Origin: Panacibacter ginsenosidivorans
GTDB taxonomy: Bacteria; Bacteroidota; Bacteroidia; Chitinophagales; Chitinophagaceae
Direction: 5' to 3'
Assembly: GCF_007971225.1 (NCBI RefSeq)
Contig: NZ_CP042435.1
Coordinates: 2,793,501 to 2,857,500 of the forward strand
Length of the DNA: 64,000 nt
The translations under genes were made by a program, and so were the position numbers. Below, in pieces: positions 35,859 through 46,078 of this stretch (the first letter of the stretch is position 1; every line of letters begins with the position of its first letter). Under the pieces are notes generated by a model. It was not told the origin of the DNA, ran no database searches, and saw only the letters and a program-made list of their open reading frames with translations.

Positions 35859-37571
35859 CTACCAGAACCTTACATAAAGCAGTGAAATAATAAGTAAAGT
35901 AATTACAATCATAGCAAGGATGCCTGGTTGTAATTTAAACATGGATTTGTCCAGTGCAAATGCTTTGGGATTTATTTTAGGACCTGTAAGACTCATTAAG
36001 ATCATAACAAGCATTGTAAAACCAAAGGCAAGACCCATACATACATGGAAAGGTATTTCATAAATACCGTCTGCATTTTTATATGCTGTATAAAACCATG
36101 TATCCGGTCCAAACCATGATGCTGCATATACATTGAAAACAACCGATAAGAGGAACCCTACTATTACACCAGCAACGGCTGCAGCACCTGTGGTTCTCTT
36201 CCAAAACATACCCAAAATGAACATGGCAAAAACACCAGGACTAATAAAGCCTGTATATTTTTGAATGAATGTAAAGCCTCCTTCACCACCTATGTTCAGT
36301 GAATCTTTCCATGTTAATAAAATAGAAACGATCATTGCTGCAAGAATGGCTATGCGGCCTGTCCATACCATCTTCGTTTCTGTTGCATCTCTCTTAATAT
36401 ATTTCTTGTAAATATCTAAAGTAAAGATGGTAGAGATACTGTTTGCTTTACCGGCAAGCGATGCAACAATGGCGGCAGTTAATGCGGCAAGCGATAAACC
36501 TATAAGCCCGTTTGGCAAATAGCCAAGAATAGCAGAGTATGCATTGTCTGATACAACCATTCCATTCTTGCTGTGTGCCATCATTTCATTTTGCAGCAAT
36601 CCTTTTTGATATAACACATAAGCAGCAATACCGGGAAGCATCACAATGATTGGCATTACTAATTTTATAAAACCCGCAAATAAAATTCCTTTACGTGCTG
36701 TTTTAAGATCTGCACCCAAAGCTCTTTGCGTAATGTATTGGTTGCATCCCCAGTAATTAAGATTAATGATCCAGATACCTGCAGCATAAGAAAGCAAACC
36801 GGGTATAGTTAAGTAGTTCGTTACCTGCTGCTGCGTAGAATTTGCGTCAGGCTTTGAAAAGATCATTTGAAAATGATCTGGCGCATTTTTAAGTAGTTGA
36901 TTAAATCCTTCCAATGCACTTTCTCCGTAACCAAATTCTTTACTCACCACCGTAAGCGCTACATAAGTTGTAGCAAGCCCGCCAATAATCAAAACGCTTA
37001 CCTGTATTACATCAGTAAACCCGATCACTTTCATACCGCCAAGTGTAATGAAAATGGCAAATACAGACAATGCTATAATAATAAGATGAAAATTATTTTC
37101 AGAACCGCCCACAAGATTATTGATGGCTACTGCTCCAAGATATAAGATAGAAGTAAGGTTTACAAAAACATACAAAAATAACCAGAAGATCGCCATGATC
37201 AATGCCACCGTTTCATTATAGCGTGTTTTAAGAAACTGCGGCATAGTAAATATTTTGTTCTTCAGGTATACCGGCATAAAAAACACCGCAACAATGATAA
37301 GCGCAATGGCAGCGATCCATTCGTATGCAGCAACTGCTACACCAATAGTAAACCCGTTACCGCTCATGCCAATAAATTGCTCGGCAGATATATTAGAAGC
37401 AATCAGTGATGCACCAATAGCCCACCATGTAAGTGATCCTTCTGCAAGAAAAAAGTCGTGTGTATCCATCACCGCTTTCTTTTTCCTGCGATAGATGTAA
37501 TAACCGTAGCCTGCAACAATAATAAAGTAAACAACAAAGATGAGTTTGTCCTGGAAGAGAAGTTTGTTCAT
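35859..37571 (-). CDS. Sodium:solute symporter (SSS family), probable arabinose transporter
   Basis: This 570-residue protein has 13-14 membrane helices and SSS/SLC5 signatures such as WWAIGASLIASNISAEQFIGMSG near the N-terminus and the SLAALTAAIVASLAGKANSISTIFTLDIYKKY segment (helix 8 sodium-site region, near residue 350). SSS members couple sugar uptake to sodium. Its position between the Nudix regulator and araA suggests L-arabinose as substrate. That is an inference, since SGLT-like members also carry other sugars. It is bracketed by subtype 1 repeat cores on both sides. Confidence 0.9.
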   Translation of the reverse strand: MNKLLFQDKLIFVVYFIIVAGYGYYIYRRKKKAVMDTHDFFLAEGSLTWWAIGASLIASNISAEQFIGMSGNGFTIGVAVAAYEWIAAIALIIVAVFFMPVYLKNKIFTMPQFLKTRYNETVALIMAIFWLFLYVFVNLTSILYLGAVAINNLVGGSENNFHLIIIALSVFAIFITLGGMKVIGFTDVIQVSVLIIGGLATTYVALTVVSKEFGYGESALEGFNQLLKNAPDHFQMIFSKPDANSTQQQVTNYLTIPGLLSYAAGIWIINLNYWGCNQYITQRALGADLKTARKGILFAGFIKLVMPIIVMLPGIAAYVLYQKGLLQNEMMAHSKNGMVVSDNAYSAILGYLPNGLIGLSLAALTAAIVASLAGKANSISTIFTLDIYKKYIKRDATETKMVWTGRIAILAAMIVSILLTWKDSLNIGGEGGFTFIQKYTGFISPGVFAMFILGMFWKRTTGAAAVAGVIVGFLLSVVFNVYAASWFGPDTWFYTAYKNADGIYEIPFHVCMGLAFGFTMLVMILMSLTGPKINPKAFALDKSMFKLQPGILAMIVITLLIISLLYVRFW

Positions 37572-37640
37572 AACAGATCAATCGTTATTAGAGGTTATAT
37601 ATAATATTGAGCCAGGCTCTGATACTACTATTTAGCTTTC

Positions 37641-37660
37641 GTTGCGTCGCACTCTTCTAC
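37641..37660 (+). repeat. Intergenic repeat core, subtype 1
   Basis: A subtype 1 core with one change (CTAC end), plus orientation, 70 bp before the symporter start. The TGAGCCAGGCT flank starts near 37608. Confidence 0.88.
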
Positions 37661-37794
37661 TTTCTGGTTTTTATGCAGCATGGTCCACTGCAAATAAAAA
37701 TAACATTACAAAGAATGAACAAACGATTACACAAAATACAGTTTTATTGTTTTCAAAAAATTAAAAAACAGAAAGTACACTTATAATTCTTTTA

Positions 37795-39321
37795 TTACTT
37801 ATTCAACTGGTAGTATACGTCACTCCATCTTAATTCATTTTTCAATTCACGCAGTTTGGTATACTCATCTATCATTATACATTCAATGCCTGCCATGTCT
37901 GCAAAATCTTCTAAGTGCTCTGCAGTTAGGTTTTGGCTGTATGCAGTATGATGGGCTCCGCCTGCATAGATCCATGCAGCACAACCATCTGCCATGTTGG
38001 GATACGGTTTCCACAATACTCTTGCAACCGGAAGTTTAGGCAAATCGTGTTGTGGCGCTACTGCCACTACTTTATTTACAAGCAAACGAAACCTGCTACC
38101 CATATCTACTATTGATGCATTTAAGGCTGTACCTCCTGTAACATTGAATACAAGTCTCACCGGATCTGCTTTGCCACCAATCCCCAATGGATGTATCTCA
38201 CACGATGGTTTGCCATCTGCGATGCTTTCGCATATCTCCAGCATATGCGCACCTAAAACCATTTCGTTATCGGGTTCAAAATGGTAAGTGTAATCTTCCA
38301 TAAAAGAGTTACCGCCTTTTAAACCTGTGCCCATTACTTTCATAGCTCTTATAAGTGCTGACGTTTTCCAGTCACCTTCTCCCGCAAAGCCGTAACCTTC
38401 ACCCATTAAGCGTTGCGAAGGAAGTCCCGGCAATTGTGCCATTCCATGCAAATCTTCAAATGTATCTGTGAATCCTTTGTAATTACCATCTTCCAAAAAT
38501 TTGCGCATGCCAATTTCGATCTTTGCCGTATCCCTCAAAGAGGTATGTCTTGCACCGCCTTTTTTTAAACTGTCCTGTACCTTGTACAGCTTTTCATACT
38601 TAGCGCAAAGCGCATCAATATCTTCATCTTTCACAGCATCGATCACCTGCACCAGGTCCCCGATACCATATGTGTTTACAGAAAAACCAAATTTCAATTC
38701 TGCTTCTATCTTATCGCCATCCGTAACAGCAACATAACGCATATTGTCTCCAAAACGTACAAACTTTGCACCCTGCCAATCATGCCATCCGGCTGCTGCA
38801 CGGCTCCATACATTGATGCGTTCATGTACGTCCGCACTCTGCCAATGACCCACTACAACTTTTCTTCTCATGCGCATACGACTCATCATAAAACCAAATT
38901 CACGGTCACCATGTGCACTTTGGTTAAGGTTCATGAAGTCCATATCAATATCACTCCATGGAATATCGCGGTTGTATTGTGTATGCAAATGCAGCATTGG
39001 TTTCTGCAAGATCTTCAAACCATTGATCCACATTTTTGCAGGAGAGAAAGTATGCATCCATGTAATAATACCAATACAGCTCTTTGCTGTATTTGCTTCC
39101 TGGCAAAGCGCATAAATTTCTTCTGTTGATTTTACTGTTGGTTTAAACACCACGCTCACCGGGATTACTGCAGAAGCATGTAATGCTGCTGCAATTTCTT
39201 TGGAATGTTCTGCTACTTGCCGCAGCGTTTCTTCGCCATACAGGTTCTGACTTCCGGTAATAAACCACACTTCCAGTTTACCTAAAGGTTTGCTTCCATC
39301 TGTATAAATAAGATTCTTCAT
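37795..39321 (-). CDS. araA: L-arabinose isomerase
   Basis: This 508-residue enzyme converts L-arabinose to L-ribulose. The N-terminal [21 protein letters not shown] and [16 protein letters not shown] are family signatures. The catalytic and metal-binding residues lie in [22 protein letters not shown] and [11 protein letters not shown]. Length and motifs are full-length. It is the first catabolic step, with araB and araD encoded further upstream on the same strand. A weak operator-like sequence lies at 39359-39377. Confidence 0.97.
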   Translation of the reverse strand: MKNLIYTDGSKPLGKLEVWFITGSQNLYGEETLRQVAEHSKEIAAALHASAVIPVSVVFKPTVKSTEEIYALCQEANTAKSCIGIITWMHTFSPAKMWINGLKILQKPMLHLHTQYNRDIPWSDIDMDFMNLNQSAHGDREFGFMMSRMRMRRKVVVGHWQSADVHERINVWSRAAAGWHDWQGAKFVRFGDNMRYVAVTDGDKIEAELKFGFSVNTYGIGDLVQVIDAVKDEDIDALCAKYEKLYKVQDSLKKGGARHTSLRDTAKIEIGMRKFLEDGNYKGFTDTFEDLHGMAQLPGLPSQRLMGEGYGFAGEGDWKTSALIRAMKVMGTGLKGGNSFMEDYTYHFEPDNEMVLGAHMLEICESIADGKPSCEIHPLGIGGKADPVRLVFNVTGGTALNASIVDMGSRFRLLVNKVVAVAPQHDLPKLPVARVLWKPYPNMADGCAAWIYAGGAHHTAYSQNLTAEHLEDFADMAGIECIMIDEYTKLRELKNELRWSDVYYQLNK

Positions 39322-39358
39322 AAAAGTTATTTTGTCCTGACTCCTAAAATGAAATAGA

Positions 39359-39377
39359 AGCTGTAAGTATTTAATTT
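39359..39377. promoter_or_regulatory. Weak candidate operator before araA
   Basis: This 19-mer matches the dyad AARTGTNANNNTNACAYTT at 10 of 14 fixed positions, 38 bp before the araA start, a similar distance to the two perfect sites. It may be a low-affinity site or chance. Confidence 0.25.
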
Positions 39378-39408
39378 ATGTTTTATTAAAGCCGAAATGA
39401 TTGCTATA

Positions 39409-39428
39409 GTACAAGAGTGCGACGCAAC
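39409..39428 (-). repeat. Intergenic repeat core, subtype 1
   Basis: A perfect subtype 1 core on the minus strand, 39 bp after the GH127 stop and 88 bp before the araA start. Confidence 0.9.
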
Positions 39429-39467
39429 GAAAGCCTGATGCATGCACAAATTGTCGGGCACAAAAAA

Positions 39468-41486
39468 TTATTCACCCGCAATAATGTCTACATCTTTTAC
39501 TTTCTCCGGAAACCAGATCATCATTTCACCTTTGCCGCGATTTGCCCATGCATAATATGGAATAGCAACAAAAGGCTGTTGTTTGGTTTGAACTGTTTCC
39601 CCGTTTGCATCAACAATAACCGCAGGAACTGTGGACTTAATAACCTGAATACCATTTAACATATCCTGTTTAAATTCTGTTGTAAAAGTTGCTGCGTCTG
39701 GCATTACGATATTTGCTGCACGGCCCTCATTGTCTTTCCACTCTGCGCAATAAATAACAGGGCCACGCTGTAATGCAACCTTTCCAATATCACTTTTTAC
39801 ATTTTCATTTGCAACAACACGCTCCACATTCATTGGAAGTTTTACTTCAACAACATCATTTTTCTTCCATATTCTTTTGATGACTGCGTAACCATTTTCC
39901 ATTTCATACTCAACAGGCTGACCATTTACCGTGATTGGAATTTGCACCTGTATGCGCATCTGATTTTTGAAAGTATAAAGATCTGAAGGCATTGCAATAC
40001 CTTTTGCCCAGCCCGGAATGCGCACCAGCATGGAGAAATTTGAAGGCTTCTTTGTGTTGACAATGAACTTAAGATCACCATCCCATGGATAATTATTTTG
40101 CTGCTCAACAGAAACATCTTTATCCATCACTTTCATGTTTGAAGTGCCGTTGATAAAAAGATTTACAAACAACTTGTCATCTTTTTGGGCATACACGTAA
40201 CCGGGAATTGATGGAAGTATGCGCACATCATTGGTAGGGCAACAGGAACAAGGAAACCATCCTGAACGTTGTGCTTCCATATCAGCATGCGAGAAAGTGT
40301 TTTTTATCTGCATCGCATTGGTGTAGAAAAAAGATTTTCCATCCAAACCGATTCCTGAGATAAACCCGTTGTATAAAATTTTCTCCATCACATCAATATA
40401 TTTTGAATCTCCATGCAAAAGGAACATACGTTGATTCCAGAATATATTTGCAATAGCTGCACACGTTTCATTGTATGCAGTTTCATTGGGCAATTCATAA
40501 TTCTCACCATAACGTTCACCATCTCCAATTGCACCTGCACCACCCTGTACATACATTTTCTTTGTAACAACATTTGTCCAGATGCTATCAACAGCTGCAA
40601 GCAATTGCTGATCTCCTGTAAGTGCTGCTATATCTGCAACGCCGGAGTATAAGTAACCTGCACGCACAGCATGACCTTCTGCTTCCCGTTGATCAACAAC
40701 TGGCTTATCATCCTGCCAGTACATGCCATTCTTCCATTCATCTTTACTCGTTGAATCGTAACCATTATAGTGCCCGCGATATTCAATAAAATCTTTTGCT
40801 GTTGCTAAATATTCAGGCTTACCACTGATACGGTATAATTTTACCAGCCCCATTTCAACTATTTCATGACCGGGTGCCACATGTCTTTTACCCGGACCAA
40901 AAACAGAACAAACGAGATCTGCATTCTTCAATGCGATGTCTAACAAATTTCTTTTGCCCGTTGCCATATAATGCGCTGCTGCTGCTTCATATAAATGACC
41001 GGCATTGTATAATTCATGACTCAACTCTCTCTCTTTTTCCCAACGTTGTTTGCCCACCCACGCACCAACATCATTTGGATTGATTGTTCTTGCAGTGTAT
41101 AAATATCCATCTGGTTCCTGCGCTTTGCCAATGATCGTTATCAATGAATCTAAGTACGCCGCAAGCTTTACATCCGGAAATAAACTCAATGAGTAAGATG
41201 CGCCTTCAATTGTTTTATAAATGTCTGTGTCATCAAAAGGATAGATGGTACAAAACTTTCCCTGGTGCGTTGCCGCCATTACAAAATTCTTTACACGACC
41301 TGTGCTTTCGCATCGCTCAAACGATGCAGGAATAGTAACAGTGGCATTCATCTTTATACGTGGCAGCCAAAAATTATCGGTAAGTTTTACGCTCGTAAAA
41401 GGCACCGCCTGTATAGGATAATCCTTTTTTTGCGCAAACAAAAAAGTTGTTGAGAGTAATGAAAAAGAGAGAATGATCCGTTTCAT
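39468..41486 (-). CDS. Glycoside hydrolase family 127 (beta-L-arabinofuranosidase-type)
   Basis: This 672-residue secreted protein has a signal peptide ending in FLFAQ. The catalytic and zinc residues of GH127 (former DUF1680) are visible: Glu in NETAYNETCAAI and the cysteines in WFPCSCCPTNDVRI, where one Cys acts as nucleophile in the Bifidobacterium enzyme. The (alpha/alpha)6 barrel occupies about residues 30-430, followed by beta-sandwich domains. Known family members cleave beta-1,2-linked L-arabinofuranose. The ara context fits release of arabinose in the periplasm. Confidence 0.9.
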   Translation of the reverse strand: MKRIILSFSLLSTTFLFAQKKDYPIQAVPFTSVKLTDNFWLPRIKMNATVTIPASFERCESTGRVKNFVMAATHQGKFCTIYPFDDTDIYKTIEGASYSLSLFPDVKLAAYLDSLITIIGKAQEPDGYLYTARTINPNDVGAWVGKQRWEKERELSHELYNAGHLYEAAAAHYMATGKRNLLDIALKNADLVCSVFGPGKRHVAPGHEIVEMGLVKLYRISGKPEYLATAKDFIEYRGHYNGYDSTSKDEWKNGMYWQDDKPVVDQREAEGHAVRAGYLYSGVADIAALTGDQQLLAAVDSIWTNVVTKKMYVQGGAGAIGDGERYGENYELPNETAYNETCAAIANIFWNQRMFLLHGDSKYIDVMEKILYNGFISGIGLDGKSFFYTNAMQIKNTFSHADMEAQRSGWFPCSCCPTNDVRILPSIPGYVYAQKDDKLFVNLFINGTSNMKVMDKDVSVEQQNNYPWDGDLKFIVNTKKPSNFSMLVRIPGWAKGIAMPSDLYTFKNQMRIQVQIPITVNGQPVEYEMENGYAVIKRIWKKNDVVEVKLPMNVERVVANENVKSDIGKVALQRGPVIYCAEWKDNEGRAANIVMPDAATFTTEFKQDMLNGIQVIKSTVPAVIVDANGETVQTKQQPFVAIPYYAWANRGKGEMMIWFPEKVKDVDIIAGE

Positions 41487-41536
41487 GATTGTTAGAATTT
41501 TTTTGTTACCAACTATAGATTTTCATAGCACCATCC

Positions 41537-41556
41537 GTTGTGTCACTCACTTGTAC
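41537..41556 (+). repeat. Intergenic repeat core, subtype 2
   Basis: A perfect subtype 2 core, plus orientation, 51 bp before the GH127 start. With 39409-39428 it brackets the GH127 gene. Confidence 0.9.
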
Positions 41557-41654
41557 GTCCGGAACTTTATGCATCATTTAAACTATGATTCTAACCTGAT
41601 TAACCTGATGTGACTGATCAACTTTTTTCTTGTCAGCTTAATCAGAGAATCAGC

Positions 41655-42350
41655 CTATTGTCCGTAATAACTATCAGGTCCGTGCTTACGCTCAAAATGT
41701 TTTTTGATCAATGTTTCTTTTAACCGCTGTGCATCTGCATTTATTGATTCTGTAATAAAAGCCATGTGTGCAATTTGCTCAAGCACCGCGCTGTTGTAAA
41801 CAGCCTTGTCGGCGTTCTTGCCCCATGTGAAAGGTGCATGATTACCCACAAGTATCATCTCCACTTCTTTATAATCCAGTTTACGTTCATTAAAACAATT
41901 CATGATCTGGAAACCTGTTTCGTGTTCATAATTTCCTTTGATCATGTCATCGTGCATTGGCGGTGCACAGGGAATATCAACCGTATTATGATCTGCGTGA
42001 GTGGTTCCGAAAATTGGTATGTCTCTTTGCGCCTGTGCCCAGGATGTAGCATAGGTGGAATGTGTATGCGCAATGCCACCAAGTGTTTCCCAATATTTGT
42101 ACAATACAGCGTGCGTCTTTGTATCTGAGGACGGTCGCAGTGTTCCTTCAACAACGTTTGCATCAAAATCTACTACAACCATTTTATCAGGCGAAAGATT
42201 TTCATAAGGCACACCACTTGGCTTGATTGCAAATACACCCAGACTTCTGTCAGCTGCACTTACGTTACCAAACGTAAACAATACCAAACCGAGTTTTGGT
42301 AATTGCATGTTGGCTTCGTAAGCCTCCTGTTGTATATGTTCGTATTTCAT
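41655..42350 (-). CDS. araD: L-ribulose-5-phosphate 4-epimerase
   Basis: This 231-residue class II aldolase-family enzyme converts L-ribulose 5-phosphate to D-xylulose 5-phosphate. Zinc ligands appear in AHTHSTYATSWAQ and TTHADHN, with the C-terminal His in GNHAPFTWGK. The sequence is full-length. It starts three bases after the araB stop, so araBD is one transcript. Confidence 0.97.
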   Translation of the reverse strand: MKYEHIQQEAYEANMQLPKLGLVLFTFGNVSAADRSLGVFAIKPSGVPYENLSPDKMVVVDFDANVVEGTLRPSSDTKTHAVLYKYWETLGGIAHTHSTYATSWAQAQRDIPIFGTTHADHNTVDIPCAPPMHDDMIKGNYEHETGFQIMNCFNERKLDYKEVEMILVGNHAPFTWGKNADKAVYNSAVLEQIAHMAFITESINADAQRLKETLIKKHFERKHGPDSYYGQ

Positions 42351-42353
42351 TTA

Positions 42354-44015
42354 TTATTCAGTGAATTTGCCGAGCGCATTATATTGCTCATATCGTTTTG
42401 CATATATCCCAACTTTACTTTGATCAGGAAAATATTCCATATCAAATCCTTGTCCCATTGCTGCCATTGCATCTTCTACTTTGCTGTATATCCCTGCGGC
42501 AGTTGCAGCAAACATGGCTGCCCCGGCTGCACATGTTTGCTCCGATTTGTGAATACGAATAGGCATATTCATTACATCTGCCATCGTCTGCATGATATAT
42601 GGAGATTTCCTTGCAACGCCACCAAGACCAATTAATCCTTTTACAGGCACGCCTTCATTATTGAATCTTTCGACAATAGCTTTTGCACCAAAACATGTTG
42701 CTTCTACCAATGCCTTAAAAATTCGTGGTGCATCTGTTGCAAGATTCAAACCTGTGATAGATGCTTTGAGTAATTGATTCGCATCAGGTGTTCTTCTGCC
42801 GTTGAGCCAATCAACTGCCAGTTCATCTTTTTCATTTAAAGGTAATTTTGATGCTGAAGCAGAAAGTTCTTTGATCATTTTATCGCTGATCTCTTTTTGC
42901 AAAGCTCCTGCTGTGGCAGCATCAATTACAGAAGAATTTTTCAATAAAGTATTTAGCGGCCATGATAAAACATTTTTAAACCACGCATATACATCACCAA
43001 ATGCAGACTGACCGGCTTCCATGCCCATCATACCTGGAATAACAGAGCCGGGCACCTGTCCGCAAATTCCCCTAACCAGAACATCTTTTACTTCATCCAT
43101 TGGTGCAACAAGCATATCGCATGTGGAGGTGCCCATTACCTTACTTAAGTGGTAAGGCTCTATTTGCCCACCTACCGCACCCATGTGCGCATCAAATGCG
43201 CCAACACCAATTACAACATTTGTTGAAAGACCAAGCCTTTCTGCCCATGCTGCAGAAAGATTTCCTGCGGCTTTATCTGCAGTGTATGTTTCTGTAAATA
43301 ATCCTGAAGAAAAATTATTGAGCAAAGTATCCAGCTCTCTGAAGAAATCATTTGGTGGCAAGCCGCCAAATTCTGCAGCCCATAACGCTTTATGACCAGC
43401 GGAACAAACACCTCTTTTCATCTGGTGAACATCGTTGCCGCCTGTTAACAGGAAAGGAATCCAATCGCAATGTTCCACCCACGAATAACATGCATTGCGC
43501 ACCTGTTCATCTTCACGCAATGTACGCAACAGCTTTGCCCAAAACCATTCTGAAGAGTAAATACCACCAACAAATTGTAAATAATTTACCGGATATTTCT
43601 TTGCATGTTCATTTATTTCAGCAGCTTCTTTTGTTGCAGTATGATCTTTCCATAAAATAAACATGGCATGCGGGTTCAATTCAAAATCGGGCAGCAATGC
43701 CAGTGGTGTTCCATGCCTGTCTACAGCAACCGGAGTTGAGCCTGTTGTATCTATAGAAATTGCTTTTATGTTTGAAGCAACGCCTGCACCTGCTTTTTGC
43801 AAACAATCTTTTATCGTTGATTCCAAACCCTCCACATAATCTAAAGGATGTTGCCTGAAAAGATTTTCCGCGGCATTGCAAAACAAACCGTCTTTCCAGC
43901 GGGGATAATAAAATACCGAAGATGCAATTTCATTTCCATTGGAAGTATCTACAATTATGGAGCGTACAGAATCTGTACCATAATCAACCCCTATTACAAA
44001 TGATCGTGTTTGCAT
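42354..44015 (-). CDS. araB: Ribulokinase
   Basis: This 553-residue FGGY-family kinase phosphorylates L-ribulose. It begins with FVIGVDYGTDSVRSIIVDTS, the phosphate-1 loop. Further signatures are ISIDTTGSTPVAVD, the VIGVGAFDAHMGAVG segment with the catalytic Asp, and the C-terminal GLGGVARKSPYIMQTMADV and QTCAAGAAMFA. It is the first gene of the araBD unit. A near-perfect 19-bp dyad lies 47 bp upstream, a fitting place for an arabinose-responsive operator. Confidence 0.97.
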   Translation of the reverse strand: MQTRSFVIGVDYGTDSVRSIIVDTSNGNEIASSVFYYPRWKDGLFCNAAENLFRQHPLDYVEGLESTIKDCLQKAGAGVASNIKAISIDTTGSTPVAVDRHGTPLALLPDFELNPHAMFILWKDHTATKEAAEINEHAKKYPVNYLQFVGGIYSSEWFWAKLLRTLREDEQVRNACYSWVEHCDWIPFLLTGGNDVHQMKRGVCSAGHKALWAAEFGGLPPNDFFRELDTLLNNFSSGLFTETYTADKAAGNLSAAWAERLGLSTNVVIGVGAFDAHMGAVGGQIEPYHLSKVMGTSTCDMLVAPMDEVKDVLVRGICGQVPGSVIPGMMGMEAGQSAFGDVYAWFKNVLSWPLNTLLKNSSVIDAATAGALQKEISDKMIKELSASASKLPLNEKDELAVDWLNGRRTPDANQLLKASITGLNLATDAPRIFKALVEATCFGAKAIVERFNNEGVPVKGLIGLGGVARKSPYIMQTMADVMNMPIRIHKSEQTCAAGAAMFAATAAGIYSKVEDAMAAMGQGFDMEYFPDQSKVGIYAKRYEQYNALGKFTE

Positions 44016-44061
44016 ATTCTTATGAGAAGCTTTAATAAAGCAAAGTAAAATAAATTTACAG

Positions 44062-44080
44062 AAGTGTCAGGTTTACATTT
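44062..44080. promoter_or_regulatory. Candidate AraR operator before araB
   Basis: AAGTGTCAGGTTTACATTT matches the dyad AARTGTNANNNTNACAYTT at all fixed positions and lies 47 bp before araB. An equally good site lies before the second GH51 gene, at the same spacing. Confidence 0.6.
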
Positions 44081-44092
44081 ATAATCCAATCT

Positions 44093-44746
44093 CTACATAA
44101 AATCTGAAGGACTGCTGTTGCTATAATCATCAATAAACGCTACTACATTCTCATATTGCCCAAACTCATCTATTCCATGCATTGTAGTTATTACAACTGT
44201 ATTCATTCCTGCATTGGCAGCAGCCTCCACACCTTTTGGTGCATCCTCAAAAACAATACAATGTGCAGGGTCAATACCTAATTCTTTCGCACATTTTAAA
44301 TATGTTTCAGGATCAGGTTTGCTAACTGCAACATCATCTGCACTCACAATTGCACTGAAATAATTTCTTATATCCAGGTTATCCAAAACAAAATCAATGT
44401 TGAAAGGAATTGCAGCGGAACCAATCGCCAATTTTATTCCCTGCTGTTTTGCTTCTTCTAAAAACTCTTTAAGTCCTCTTATTAATTTCAGATTAGGTTT
44501 ATAGGCACTTTGGTAACGCCGTTCTTTTTCTATAGACAGCTCCTGCATCTTTTGCGGCTCAAAATAATTTTCGCCAAACACACGCACCAGTAATTCATCA
44601 TTCTTCCCATACATCTGCGCTTTTACTTCATCATAAGTAAGTCCTGCATTAAGATCGTTATTCAAAATATCGCTCCATGCTTTTGCATGGTACTCCATAT
44701 CATCTATCATCGTTCCATTAAGATCAAAAAGAAATGCTTTTATCAT
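44093..44746 (-). CDS. HAD-family hydrolase, beta-phosphoglucomutase-like, with Asn at the second motif I position
   Basis: This 217-residue HAD protein has an alpha-helical cap (about residues 16-85) as in beta-phosphoglucomutase and sugar phosphatases. Motif I reads FDLNGTMID, so the nucleophile Asp8 is present but the usual general acid/base Asp is Asn10. Motif II (AIGSAAIPF), motif III Lys in VAVSKPDPETY and motif IV (VFEDAPKGVEAAANAGM) are intact. Its place between araB and the mutarotase suggests a role with sugar phosphates in this locus, but the substrate cannot be read. Confidence 0.82.
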   Translation of the reverse strand: MIKAFLFDLNGTMIDDMEYHAKAWSDILNNDLNAGLTYDEVKAQMYGKNDELLVRVFGENYFEPQKMQELSIEKERRYQSAYKPNLKLIRGLKEFLEEAKQQGIKLAIGSAAIPFNIDFVLDNLDIRNYFSAIVSADDVAVSKPDPETYLKCAKELGIDPAHCIVFEDAPKGVEAAANAGMNTVVITTMHGIDEFGQYENVVAFIDDYSNSSPSDFM

Positions 44747-44808
44747 GAACTATTTTGATTGTTATAAAAAAATTTATGAACCAAGCTGTAGTGCTGCTAT
44801 ACTCTTTT

Positions 44809-44872
44809 GTTGCGTCGCACTCTTCAACGCCTTGTTCATTTATGGTCAGAACGCACAAGTGAGTGACACAAC
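44809..44872. repeat. Close inverted pair of intergenic repeat cores (subtype 1 then subtype 2)
   Basis: A subtype 1 core with two changes near its end (44809-44828, plus) faces a subtype 2 core with one change (44853-44872, minus), 24 bp apart. The spacer itself contains GTTCATTTATGGTCAGAAC, an inverted GTTC/GAAC pair. This is the most compact form of the composite element. Confidence 0.88.
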
Positions 44873-44909
44873 AGCAGATGCCACATGCACTGCAGCTAAG
44901 TACCTCATC

Positions 44910-46046
44910 TTATTTATTCACTACAACTTTATAAACCGTTTCTGAATGATACTCCTGACCCGGTTGCAAAATGGTTGATGGAAAACTTGGTTTGTTTGGC
45001 GAATCAGGAAAATGCTGCGTTTCCATGCAAAGCGCCGTGTGTTGGTTGATTGGCTTGCCATCTCTGTTTCTAAACGTTCCATCGAGAAAATTCCCGGTAT
45101 AAAATTGCAGCCCGGGCTCTGTTGTATAAACTTCCAATATGCGACCACTTGTGCTGTCTGACAACACTGCAACTTTTTGTGACGAATTATCCTTTTTGTT
45201 TAAAACAAAATTGTGGTCGTAACCGCCTTTTACTGAATCAATGTCTTTGCCGATTGCTTTTGCAGTGGTGAAATCAAATGCAGTTCCTTTTACAGATTTT
45301 ATCTCGCCTGTTGGGATAAGTGTTGTATCCACAGGCGTGTAATTATCTGCATCGATCATCAATGTATGATTGAGAATTGTGTTGCTTACATCGCCTGTTA
45401 AATTGAAGTAGCTGTGATTTGTTAAATTTACAGGCGTTGCTTTATCTGTTGTTGCAGTGTATTCGATCTTCAACTCGTCATCGTTGGTTAACGTGTAATG
45501 CACCATTACTTTTAGATTACCTGGATAACCTTCCTCTCCATCTTTGCTGAAGTAGGTAAGCATAAGCATTGGAACGGTGTCGTTCATCACAGTTGGTGTC
45601 CATATTACTTTATCGAAACCTTTAAGGCCACCATGCAAACTATTTTTTCCATTATTAGCTGCGAGCTTGTATTGTTTACCATCAAGCGTGAACTTTGCAT
45701 CACCGATCCTGTTTCCATAGCGACCAACAATCGCTCCGAAATATGGCGGATGTGCCAGGTAACCGCTTAAACTATCGAATCCGATAATTACACTGGAGCG
45801 ATTTCCATTCTTATCAGCAGTTACAAACGATGTAACAGTGCCGCCATAATTTGATATGGTAACTACCGTGCCTTTTGAATTGGTAAGCGTATAGAGATAC
45901 ACTTTGTTGCTGTCAACTGCGCCCCAATCTGCTTTTGTAATGCCTGGTTTTGCGGAAGCAGATGATTCTTCTGTTTTGGTTGCATTGTTACAGGCAACTG
46001 CTGATAAGATTAATGCTGCTGATAAGATGAACGAAATAGATTTCAT
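44910..46046 (-). CDS. Aldose 1-epimerase (mutarotase) lipoprotein
   Basis: This 378-residue galactose-mutarotase-family protein begins with a lipoprotein signal peptide whose lipobox is LSAVAC, so it is membrane-anchored in the periplasm or exposed. Conserved catalytic residues lie in YGNRIGDAKF, NNGKNSLHGG, VNLTNHSYFNL and the C-terminal LCMETQHFPDSPN. It interconverts alpha and beta anomers of free aldoses and would supply the right arabinose anomer for uptake or isomerisation. It is 32 bp downstream of the first GH51 gene and likely cotranscribed with it. Confidence 0.93.
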   Translation of the reverse strand: MKSISFILSAALILSAVACNNATKTEESSASAKPGITKADWGAVDSNKVYLYTLTNSKGTVVTISNYGGTVTSFVTADKNGNRSSVIIGFDSLSGYLAHPPYFGAIVGRYGNRIGDAKFTLDGKQYKLAANNGKNSLHGGLKGFDKVIWTPTVMNDTVPMLMLTYFSKDGEEGYPGNLKVMVHYTLTNDDELKIEYTATTDKATPVNLTNHSYFNLTGDVSNTILNHTLMIDADNYTPVDTTLIPTGEIKSVKGTAFDFTTAKAIGKDIDSVKGGYDHNFVLNKKDNSSQKVAVLSDSTSGRILEVYTTEPGLQFYTGNFLDGTFRNRDGKPINQHTALCMETQHFPDSPNKPSFPSTILQPGQEYHSETVYKVVVNK

Positions 46047-46078
46047 ATAGCTTTTTTGAATTTTAAAAGTAATGATAC

